Positions 1-4,264 of a stretch of 5,925 nt of DNA are shown in pieces (within the stretch, counting starts at the first letter, position 1; the number at the start of each line of letters is the position of its first letter). The stretch is from Faecalibacterium sp. UBA7177. GTDB taxonomy: Bacteria; Bacillota; Clostridia; Oscillospirales; Ruminococcaceae. The notes under the pieces were generated by a model. It was not told where the DNA came from and did no database searches. It worked only from the letters and a program-made list of their open reading frames with translations. Both the position numbers and the translations under genes were made by a program. The stretch lies in NCBI GenBank assembly GCA_002491225.1, contig DKVN01000032.1, positions 541 to 6,465 on the forward strand, written 5' to 3'.

Positions 1-2130
1 AGCGCGGCCCAGCGGGCGCTGCTGGCCCGCGAGGCGGAGCGGATGGGGCTGACCCGCAGGATCCAAACCCTTCGGCTGGTGCAGAGCGCCGAGGGGCCGC
101 TGCTGCTCGGGCTCTGGCGTCCGGTGCTGGCCCTGCCGCCGCTGGGCGGGGCGGAGGCGGCCCACGAGCCGGGCGATGCGGCGCTGGCGGCGCGGGACGG
201 CCTCGCACCGGCGGGGCTGGCGGCTGCTGCGGGGGCTGAACAGAACAACGCGGCGCTGGGCGCGGAAAACACTCCCGCGCTGTCCGCGGCGGACGCTGCC
301 GCGCGGGACGACCTCGCGTTGTCCGCGGCGGACGCCGCTGCGCGGGACGACCTTGCGCTGGTGCTGCGGCATGAGCTGGGGCATCTGGCGCGGCGCGACC
401 TCGCGGTGAAGGCGCTGCTCACCCTCGGCTGCGCGCTGCACTGGGCGAATCCGGTCGTCTGGTGGATGGCGCGGCGGGCCTCGGCCGAGATGGAGCTGGC
501 CTGCGACGACCTCGCTACCCAAGACGCCTCCCCCGCCGCCCGGCGCTGCTACGGCGAGGCGATCCTCGCGGCGGCCTCCGCGCGGGGCGGCTGGCGCGCG
601 GCGGGGCTCTGCACCGGCTTCTGGGGCGGCAAGTCCGGGTTGCGCCGCCGGTTCGAGCATCTGGCCGACGGCCCGGTGCAGCCCCGGCGGCGGGCGAGCA
701 TCCTCTTTTGCCTGCTGGCGGCGCTGCTGCTGGCCGCAAGCTGGCTGGCCGGTGCGCTGGGCGCGGCGGCGGCCGGGCCGCAGACGCCGGACGATGCGCC
801 GTCCGCGGGCGGCGAACCCTTGAGCGCGGCGAGCGGGCAGGACGCGGCGTCCGGCACATCCGACGAGCCCGGCGGCTCCTTTTTGACCGCGGGCTGGCAG
901 CAGCAGGTGGTCGACTTTGCCGGTAACGCCGGGGCCTTTGCCGCGCCGGTGTTTGGCGCGGACGGCGAGACGATTCTCGCAATGCGCTGCGAGGCCCCGT
1001 CCGACCCCGCCCACTGGGAGCCGGAGGAACCGGCGGTCAAGCTGAGCCTGCTGCTGCCGGACGGCTGGGCGGTGCATCCGGCGGCGGCGGGCGAGGAGGT
1101 GTTTGCCAGCGGCAACGGGCTGGCGGCCCCCTTCAACCTGACCGATGCCGACGGGGCCTGGGTGGGCACCATGCAGTACGGCAGCTTTGCGGCCGGGCAG
1201 CTGGAGCCGGACGAGTTTTATGGCGGGGGCAGCCACGGGGCCTACTACTGGCTCTGGGCAAACCCCGGCGGCTTTGGCTGGGATGAATCGAGCTACCGCC
1301 CGGCGGCGGGGGACGCGGCCCTCGATGACCCGCTCGGCGCGGGGGCGGCCCTCTGCGAGACGACCGGCACCGCCCAGGCCGGGCACGAGGGGGTGCTGGC
1401 CCACGACGGGCAGCTCGGGCGGTTTGTGGTGATCGAGCTGCGGGCCGGGGCGCTCTCGGAGGCCGAGCGGCTGGCGCTGGCGGGCAGCATCCGGCTGCTG
1501 GCGGTCGACGGGGCGGCGGGGGACGCGGCGGCGCTGGCTGCGCTGCCGGACGAGCCCGCGCTGCCGGACGGCTACGCCTGGCAGACCGCGCAGCTGACCG
1601 CCGCAAGCGCGCCGACCGACAGCAGCGCGCCCCCGCTGGTGCGGCTGCGGCTGGCCCTGCCCGCGGGCTGCACCCTCGCGGAGGAGGCCGACGAGGCCGG
1701 GTGGCTCGGCCCGCGCGGGGTGCGGATTTTGCGGGACGGCGAGACGGTGGGGCGGATCGAGTGCGGCGGGTTTGCGAGCGCCGAGCTCAGCGGCTGGCCG
1801 CCCGAAAACCCGCGGGAAATTTACGCCTTTTTGATGATGTCGGCCCACGCGGGGTGGGATTTCGAGTATGCCGAACTCGCCCGCAGCGAGGATCTGAGTG
1901 TGGCGACCTGCCTGGTGGGCCGGGAGGCGGCCCCGCGCGGGCCGGGCCCCGAGGCACCCGCGCCGGGGCAGGAGCCGGAGAACTTTAAGGACGGCTGGTG
2001 GTACGGGAAGGGAATCCTTTTTGCCGACCGCAGCCGCGGGCAGTTTGCGGCGATCGAGCTGGAGTACGGGGCGTTTTCGGACACGGTGCGCAGAGAGATC
2101 GCGCTGAGTGTGAGGTTTTTGGAGGGGTGA
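1..2130 (+). CDS. BlaR1/MecR1-like M56 family membrane metallopeptidase, 5'-truncated
   Basis: The frame is open from base 1, so the N-terminal membrane segments lie outside the window; the first internal ATG is at 43 and residues are numbered from it. Seen: a pre-catalytic stretch ending GLWRPVLALPPL (about 24-35), zinc motif HELGH at 110-114, then RRDL, HWANPVVW and ELACDD (E151 the likely third zinc ligand). This order is typical of M56 peptidases. One transmembrane helix follows (about 220-240), then about 450 residues predicted to be extracytoplasmic. Family knowledge: BlaR1/MecR1 sense beta-lactams and cleave the repressor BlaI/MecI. Here I see no penicillin-binding-protein-like sensor. 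The C-terminal part instead holds two related domains (about 332-489 and 533-695), each ending in a G(K/R)F(V/A)xIEL-like stretch. The ligand and target are therefore unknown. An Ala-rich insert of about 70 residues precedes HELGH. A blaI-like partner would be expected upstream but is not visible. M56 membership is sure; a role in antibiotic sensing is not. Confidence 0.85.
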   Translation, partial: SAAQRALLAREAERMGLTRRIQTLRLVQSAEGPLLLGLWRPVLALPPLGGAEAAHEPGDAALAARDGLAPAGLAAAAGAEQNNAALGAENTPALSAADAAARDDLALSAADAAARDDLALVLRHELGHLARRDLAVKALLTLGCALHWANPVVWWMARRASAEMELACDDLATQDASPAARRCYGEAILAAASARGGWRAAGLCTGFWGGKSGLRRRFEHLADGPVQPRRRASILFCLLAALLLAASWLAGALGAAAAGPQTPDDAPSAGGEPLSAASGQDAASGTSDEPGGSFLTAGWQQQVVDFAGNAGAFAAPVFGADGETILAMRCEAPSDPAHWEPEEPAVKLSLLLPDGWAVHPAAAGEEVFASGNGLAAPFNLTDADGAWVGTMQYGSFAAGQLEPDEFYGGGSHGAYYWLWANPGGFGWDESSYRPAAGDAALDDPLGAGAALCETTGTAQAGHEGVLAHDGQLGRFVVIELRAGALSEAERLALAGSIRLLAVDGAAGDAAALAALPDEPALPDGYAWQTAQLTAASAPTDSSAPPLVRLRLALPAGCTLAEEADEAGWLGPRGVRILRDGETVGRIECGGFASAELSGWPPENPREIYAFLMMSAHAGWDFEYAELARSEDLSVATCLVGREAAPRGPGPEAPAPGQEPENFKDGWWYGKGILFADRSRGQFAAIELEYGAFSDTVRREIALSVRFLEG
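280..357 (+). repeat. 39-bp in-frame tandem duplication inside the M56 gene
   Basis: Two adjacent 39-bp units (280-318 and 319-357) both encode LSAADAAARDDLA. They differ only at synonymous positions (ctg/ttg, a gct-gcc/gcc-gct swap, ctc/ctt). A degenerate relative of the second half (LAARDGLA) lies further upstream, near 181-207. The repeat sits directly before the HELGH zinc motif, in a stretch that is normally short in M56 proteins. Confidence 0.85.
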
Positions 2131-2152
2131 AGCGCGAAAAAGGCGGTGGGAC

Positions 2153-2201
2153 GAAAAAAAGGCCGCCCGCCTCCTCCGCGAGGCGCGGAGGAGGCGGGCG
2201 G
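2153..2201 (-). terminator. Strong minus-strand rho-independent terminator, probable 3' end of toxin-1 mRNA
   Basis: A perfect 17-bp stem (2163-2179 with 2185-2201, loop gaggc) has a run of seven A on its left (2154-2160). Read on the minus strand, this is a GC hairpin followed by seven U. The + strand side has no T-tract, so the element is oriented against the M56 gene and suits transcription arriving from the right. The only minus-strand gene that could use it is toxin 1 (2323-2409). It may still act as a 3' barrier for the M56 mRNA. Confidence 0.75.
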
Positions 2202-2206
2202 GACTG

Positions 2207-2235
2207 TTGACAAGTTGCGGGATGTGGGGTATACT
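2207..2235 (+). promoter_or_regulatory. Antitoxin RNA promoter, module 1
   Basis: TTGACA (2207-2212), a 17-bp spacer and TATACT (2230-2235) form a near-perfect housekeeping promoter. The start is expected near 2242. It is much closer to consensus than the opposing toxin promoter, as is usual for the antitoxin of a type I system. Confidence 0.88.
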
Positions 2236-2241
2236 GTAAAC

Positions 2242-2334
2242 AACGAAGGGCGCTGCCGGTAGACGGTTGGCCCCGGTGTTAGTTACAAGAGAGTAACCGC
2301 CACGCTTGGGACGCAGGGGCGGTTACTTTCTTTT
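2242..2334 (+). ncRNA. Predicted antisense antitoxin RNA, module 1 (about 93 nt)
   Basis: The RNA is bounded by the consensus promoter at 2207-2235 and the hairpin plus T-rich tail ending near 2334. It has no ribosome binding site or conserved reading frame. It overlaps the last codons and the 3' untranslated part of the opposing toxin (2323-2409), so it is perfectly complementary to the 3' half of that mRNA. The 5' part (2249-2274) is conserved in all three modules. The most likely role is a RatA/RNAII-like antitoxin that blocks or destabilises toxin mRNA. The end points are predicted, not measured. Confidence 0.72.
2290..2334 (+). terminator. Antitoxin RNA terminator, module 1
   Basis: The stem AGTAACCGCC / GGCGGTTACT (2292-2301 with 2318-2327) is followed by a T-rich tail (tttctttt, 2327-2334). 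The right arm contains the complement of the toxin stop codon (2323-2325). The minus-strand side lacks a good T-tract, so this is mainly a + strand terminator. Confidence 0.8.
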
Positions 2335-2409
2335 ATTGGTCGCAATGAAGAGACCGATAATGCCAACAACCAGGATGCCGGTCTGGATCAGATCGGAATA
2401 TGTGATCAT
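2323..2409 (-). CDS. Small hydrophobic type I toxin-like peptide, copy 1 (28 aa)
   Basis: The minus-strand frame starts at ATG 2409-2407 and ends at TAA 2325-2323. The product begins MITYSDL, continues as one hydrophobic helix (about residues 8-23, rich in I, V, L and G) and ends NKRK. This matches the size and shape of putative holin-like (Hol-Tox, TxpA/Fst-type) toxins, which insert in the membrane. A strong SD (AAAGGGGGG, 2425-2417) lies 7 nt upstream. A promoter lies at 2502-2530. Copy 2 encodes a peptide differing only at residues 24 and 27, while the DNA carries six further synonymous changes. That pattern supports real coding on this strand. The gene runs head-on into the antitoxin RNA. 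Toxicity is inferred from resemblance. Confidence 0.82.
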   Translation of the reverse strand: MITYSDLIQTGILVVGIIGLFIATNKRK

Positions 2410-2495
2410 TGGGCAGCCCCCCTTTCCAAGAGATCAGGGGGCAGGAAGCTGCCCCCTGCATTGGGGGGCCAACCGCCTACCATGTTGGCAGCGCC
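2410..2495 (-). promoter_or_regulatory. Toxin-1 mRNA leader with SD-proximal hairpin
   Basis: The leader is about 86 nt. It starts with the shared ggcgctgcc element at the predicted 5' end. A 9-bp hairpin (2436-2444 with 2449-2457, GNRA-unlike tetraloop cttc in the RNA) lies just before the SD (2417-2425). The C-rich runs at 2437-2441 in the hairpin's 3' arm, and near 2463-2468, could pair instead with the G-run of the SD, so the leader may hide the ribosome site. The layout is conserved in copy 2. Confidence 0.6.
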
Positions 2496-2501
2496 ACAGT
2501 T

Positions 2502-2530
2502 ATGATATCATAGAACGACGGGTTTCGCAA
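2502..2530 (-). promoter_or_regulatory. Toxin promoter, module 1
   Basis: On the minus strand, TTGCGA (2530-2525), a 17-bp spacer and TATCAT (2507-2502) are preceded by TGA, making an extended -10. The start is expected near 2495, exactly where the shared leader element begins. The -35 is weaker than the antitoxin's TTGACA. Confidence 0.75.
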
Positions 2531-2539
2531 GAAGAATGA

Positions 2540-2556
2540 GGACGCAGAGCGCGTCC
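2540..2556 (-). terminator. Inter-module hairpin, possible toxin-2 mRNA terminator
   Basis: ggacgc (2540-2545) and gcgtcc (2551-2556) form a perfect 6-bp stem with a 5-nt loop. On the minus strand it is followed by a T-rich but interrupted tail (tcattcttctt). It lies where a terminator for toxin 2 would be expected, though it is weaker than the one at 2153-2201. The equivalent hairpin between modules 2 and 3 is the insertion point of the IS. Confidence 0.45.
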
Positions 2557-2561
2557 GGGCG

Positions 2562-2590
2562 TTGACAAGTTGCGGGATGTGGGGTATACT
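2562..2590 (+). promoter_or_regulatory. Antitoxin RNA promoter, module 2
   Basis: TTGACA (2562-2567), a 17-bp spacer and TATACT (2585-2590). The sequence from -35 to beyond the start is identical to module 1. The start is expected near 2597. Confidence 0.88.
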
Positions 2591-2596
2591 GTAAAC

Positions 2597-2688
2597 AACG
2601 AAGGGCGCTGCCGGTAGACGGTTGACCCCCTTTACAGAGTTACAGAGTAACCGCTGAGCTGGGGAGCTGTGGGCGGTTACTTCTGTTT
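2597..2688 (+). ncRNA. Predicted antisense antitoxin RNA, module 2 (about 92 nt)
   Basis: It has the same architecture as module 1: consensus promoter, conserved leader (2604-2629, one base different from module 1), then the terminator hairpin. Its 3' part is complementary to the last four codons and stop of toxin 2 (2677-2763). It differs from module 1 between the leader and the hairpin and in the terminator loop, where specificity between copies could arise. Confidence 0.72.
2645..2688 (+). terminator. Antitoxin RNA terminator, module 2
   Basis: The stem AGTAACCGC / GCGGTTACT (2646-2654 with 2673-2681) has an inner AGCT/AGCT pairing in the loop and is followed by ttctgttt. The toxin-2 stop complement (2677-2679) is in the right arm. 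Confidence 0.75.
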
Positions 2689-2763
2689 ATTGGCCGCAAT
2701 GAAGAGGCCGATAATGCCAACGACTAAAATGCCGGTCTGGATGAGATCGGAATATGTGATCAT
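2677..2763 (-). CDS. Small hydrophobic type I toxin-like peptide, copy 2 (28 aa)
   Basis: ATG at 2763-2761, TAA at 2679-2677. The peptide equals copy 1 except T24A and R27Q, so the tail is NKQK with less positive charge. The SD AAAGGGGGG (2779-2771) has the same 7-nt spacing. Its promoter (2857-2885) stayed intact although an insertion sequence begins only 20 bp upstream of the -35. Codons 7, 12, 13, 14 and 19 differ synonymously from copy 1, the pattern expected of a gene under purifying selection rather than a very recent duplicate. The predicted role is as in copy 1. Confidence 0.82.
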   Translation of the reverse strand: MITYSDLIQTGILVVGIIGLFIAANKQK

Positions 2764-2850
2764 TGGGCAGCCCCCCTTTCGTGAAGATCAGGGGGCAGGA
2801 AGCTGCCCCCAGAAAATGGGGGCCAACCGCCTACCGTTACTGGCAGCGCC
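2764..2850 (-). promoter_or_regulatory. Toxin-2 mRNA leader with SD-proximal hairpin
   Basis: The conserved 8-bp hairpin (2791-2798 with 2803-2810, same tetraloop as copy 1) lies upstream of the SD at 2771-2779. The flanking bases differ from copy 1 while the stem, loop, SD and spacing are kept, which argues that this structure matters. Confidence 0.6.
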
Positions 2851-2856
2851 AAGGAT

Positions 2857-2885
2857 ATGATACCATAGAACGACAGATCGCGCAA
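2857..2885 (-). promoter_or_regulatory. Toxin promoter, module 2
   Basis: On the minus strand, TTGCGC (2885-2880), 17 bp and TATCAT (2862-2857) with TGG in front (extended -10). The start is expected near 2850. Confidence 0.74.
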
Positions 2886-2894
2886 GGAGAATGG

Positions 2895-2904
2895 GGACGC
2901 GGGG
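2895..2904. repeat. Left target-site duplication of the insertion sequence
   Basis: ggacgcgggg at 2895-2904 is repeated exactly at 4071-4080, directly outside both ends of the element. Ten base pairs fits the 8-10 bp usual for the ISAs1 family. Confidence 0.92.
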
Positions 2905-2925
2905 CAGGGTAACAGCATTTACTTT
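2905..2925 (+). repeat. Left terminal inverted repeat of the IS
   Basis: cagggtaacagcatttactt plus a final t. It matches the reverse complement of 4050-4070 at 20 of 21 positions (t2910 is the difference). Confidence 0.92.
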
Positions 2926-2952
2926 ATGAAGATAAAGAGATAGACTAAGGGA

Positions 2953-4056
2953 ATGGAGATTAAGAAGTTAGCAGAAGAACTTGAAAAAGTAACAGACCCA
3001 CGGCGAGCCTGGGGGAATAAGCGGCATAAGCTGGAAGACGTCCTGGTGATGGGGTTGTGCACCATAGTGTGTGGAGGAGAGGACTTCACAGACATGGAAA
3101 ACTTCGGACAGGAGCGGGAAAGCTGGCTGCGAGGGTTTCTGGAACTGCCCAACGGGATCCCGGATGCAGATACCTTCCGGCGCGTATTTGAACGGGTAGA
3201 CCCACAAGAACTTTCCGAGGTACTGCGGGAATGGTTGGGGAACAGGCGCAGGGATGGCGCAGTGGTCAGCATAGACGGCAAAACGATCCGAGGCAGTGGA
3301 AATCACCAGCACAAGGCGTATCATGTGGTAAGCGCATTTGTCAGCGAGAATCATATCACGCTGGGGGAATTAAAGACCGAGGAAAAATCGAACGAGATCA
3401 CCGCGGTACCGGAATTGCTGGAGATGCTGGAGATCAAGAACTGCGTTGTAACGGCAGACGCAATGAGCTGTCAGCGAACGATCGCGCACAAGGCCCGGGA
3501 AAAGGGTGCAGAGTATGTGCTGAGCGTAAAAGAGAACCAGCCGAATCTGTTGGAGAGCATCCGGGACTACTTTGCGGCTTTCATGCCGGACTGTCCGAGT
3601 GAGAGAACGATCGAAAAGGGGCACAGGCGGATCGAAAAACGAGAATACTTTTTGGAGACCGATATCGAGTGGCTTGAAGAGCGCGAGGGCTGGGATGGCC
3701 TGCATGGGATCGGTGCGGTCTGTTCTCAGGTAGAGGAAAAGGGGCAGCAGCGGGTCGAAACACGCTATTTTATTACTTCACTTACAGATGTTTCAGCCTT
3801 TGCCAACGCTGTGCGCGGCCATTGGGGGATCGAGAACAACCTGCACTGGTGCTTGGATGTTGCGTTTGGCGAGGACTCCTCACGGGCAAGAAAAGACAAC
3901 TCTCCGCTGAATTTGAATGTCCTGCGCAAGATAGCCCTGTCATTGCTTAAAAATGTCAACCTCGGGCGCATGGGCCTGAAAAAGAAGATGTTTCGGGCTG
4001 CGCTTTCTACCGATACTCTTTCCCTTATCCTACTTTCGCTTTCGCATGAAAAGTAA
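2953..4056 (+). CDS. ISAs1-family DDE transposase, 367 aa
   Basis: It catalyses cut-and-paste type strand transfer of the element. The N-terminal region has the family's ...DPRR..(K)RHKL-DVL pattern (about 15-35), near the DDE-associated domain. Catalytic candidates: D108 in SIDGKTIRG, D169 in VTADAM, and E294 in the ISAs1 signature HWGIENNLHWCLDVAFGED. About 367 residues is the usual length, with no frameshift. The start at 2953 is the only good ATG near the left end. Its Shine-Dalgarno is poor: aaggg sits only one base away, with an AAAGAGA stretch about 10 nt upstream, so translation is probably weak. The stop codon (4054-4056) lies inside the right inverted repeat. No convincing promoter is visible in the 48 bp between the left end and the ATG. 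Confidence 0.95.
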   Translation: MEIKKLAEELEKVTDPRRAWGNKRHKLEDVLVMGLCTIVCGGEDFTDMENFGQERESWLRGFLELPNGIPDADTFRRVFERVDPQELSEVLREWLGNRRRDGAVVSIDGKTIRGSGNHQHKAYHVVSAFVSENHITLGELKTEEKSNEITAVPELLEMLEIKNCVVTADAMSCQRTIAHKAREKGAEYVLSVKENQPNLLESIRDYFAAFMPDCPSERTIEKGHRRIEKREYFLETDIEWLEEREGWDGLHGIGAVCSQVEEKGQQRVETRYFITSLTDVSAFANAVRGHWGIENNLHWCLDVAFGEDSSRARKDNSPLNLNVLRKIALSLLKNVNLGRMGLKKKMFRAALSTDTLSLILLSLSHEK

Positions 4057-4070
4057 ATGCTGTTGCCCTG
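4050..4070 (-). repeat. Right terminal inverted repeat of the IS
   Basis: It is the reverse complement of the left end with one mismatch. It contains the transposase stop codon. Confidence 0.92.
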
Positions 4071-4080
4071 GGACGCGGGG
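4071..4080. repeat. Right target-site duplication of the insertion sequence
   Basis: An exact copy of 2895-2904. Together with gcgtct (4081-4086) it rebuilds the inter-module hairpin (ggacgc, gggg loop, gcgtct; outer pair G-U). Confidence 0.92.
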
Positions 4081-4091
4081 GCGTCTGGGCG

Positions 4092-4120
4092 TTGACAATT
4101 TGCGGGAGGGAGGGTATACT
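4092..4120 (+). promoter_or_regulatory. Antitoxin RNA promoter, module 3
   Basis: TTGACA (4092-4097), a 17-bp spacer and TATACT (4115-4120). The spacer differs from modules 1 and 2 at several bases, but both boxes and the distance are unchanged. The start is expected near 4127. Confidence 0.86.
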
Positions 4121-4126
4121 ATAGAT

Positions 4127-4215
4127 AACGAGGGCGCTGCCGGTAGACGGTTGGCCCCCGCTATGGAGTTACAGAGTAACCGCTTAGCTTGGAGGCAGGG
4201 CGGTTACTTCTGTTT
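4127..4215 (+). ncRNA. Predicted orphan antitoxin RNA, module 3 (about 89 nt)
   Basis: It keeps the promoter, the conserved leader (4133-4158, identical over 26 bases to module 1) and the terminator hairpin. Its own toxin frame is destroyed (4204-4237). It could still pair with the 3' parts of toxin mRNAs 1 and 2, so it may act as a spare antitoxin or be a decaying remnant. Confidence 0.65.
4174..4215 (+). terminator. Antitoxin RNA terminator, module 3
   Basis: The stem AGTAACCGC / GCGGTTACT (4175-4183 with 4200-4208) is followed by tctgttt. The loop differs from the other copies while the stem is invariant. Confidence 0.72.
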
Positions 4216-4237
4216 ATTGGCCGTAATGAAGGGGCCG
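4204..4237 (-). pseudogene. Remnant of a third toxin frame (last eight codons)
   Basis: On the minus strand the codons for F-I-T-A-N-K-Q-K and TAA match toxin 2 with one replacement (A23T). Homology stops at about 4237, and the following bases form an unrelated terminator hairpin. The start, SD, leader and promoter of this copy are gone. A deletion or insertion joined the module to the aminotransferase upstream region. Confidence 0.75.
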
Positions 4238-4264
4238 TCTCCCGGCTGGGGGGCGGCCTTTTCG
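4229..4264 (+). terminator. Rho-independent terminator downstream of module 3
   Basis: An 11-bp stem (4233-4243 with 4248-4258, tetraloop ggct, two G-U pairs) is followed by ttttcgttt and extended by A-T pairs at the base. It would stop + strand transcription leaving the toxin array or the IS before the aminotransferase promoter. Confidence 0.7.

Larger units (their letters stand above)
2249..2495. repeat. Inverted-repeat arms flanking toxin 1 (2249-2274 and 2465-2495)
   Basis: The reverse complement of 2465-2495 reads ggcgctgcc, five extra bases, then ggtaggcggttggcccc. The left arm reads the same without the insert and with one A/G difference. The left arm lies in the antitoxin 5' region and the right arm is the toxin mRNA's first 31 or so bases. 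Toxin mRNA that runs past 2249 can therefore fold its 5' end onto its 3' end, with about 26 base pairs including one G-U. Confidence 0.8.
2604..2850. repeat. Inverted-repeat arms flanking toxin 2 (2604-2629 and 2819-2850)
   Basis: The arms are arranged as in module 1, with a 6-base insert in the toxin-side arm (2836-2841). One pair has changed from G-C to a G-U-compatible form (ttgacc versus ttggcc), so pairing within the toxin mRNA is kept. Confidence 0.78.
2905..4070 (+). mobile_element. Complete ISAs1-family insertion sequence, 1166 bp
   Basis: The terminal inverted repeats are 21 bp (2905-2925 and 4050-4070), start CAGGG and differ at one base. They are flanked by a perfect 10-bp target duplication. 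A single transposase frame fills the element. The intact gene, matching ends and undecayed target duplication point to a fairly recent and possibly active insertion. The element is visibly less GC-rich than the host genes. It separates module 2 from module 3 of the toxin array. Confidence 0.94.
2206..4237. repeat. Tandem array of three type I toxin-antitoxin-like modules, period about 355 bp
   Basis: The antitoxin -35 boxes start at 2207, 2562 and 4092. The first spacing is 355 bp. The second is 1530 bp, or 354 bp once the 1166-bp insertion sequence and its 10-bp target duplication are removed. Copies 1 and 2 are complete (antitoxin promoter, antitoxin RNA, terminator, opposing toxin frame, toxin leader, toxin promoter). 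Copy 3 diverges after about 4237, within the toxin frame. The array is less GC-rich than the host genes on either side. Confidence 0.85.

Noticed and set aside
515..1606. Long minus-strand Arg/Pro-rich frames opposite the M56 gene
   Set aside because: Composition is typical of antisense shadows in GC-rich DNA; no ribosome site or recognisable motif.
2163..2205. Terminator of the M56 gene on the + strand
   Set aside because: The hairpin has no T-tract on the + side; its U-tract belongs to the minus strand.
2306..2539. + strand frame of 77 aa across toxin 1
   Set aside because: It is antisense to the toxin frame, has no SD, overlaps the antitoxin terminator, and its counterpart in module 2 starts and ends differently.
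2669..2860. + strand frame of 63 aa across toxin 2
   Set aside because: Same reason; it shows more amino-acid changes between copies than the minus-strand frame over the same bases.
2206..4216. CRISPR-like or simple direct repeat array
   Set aside because: The repeat unit is about 355 bp with promoters, a coding frame and terminators; there are no short repeats with unique spacers.
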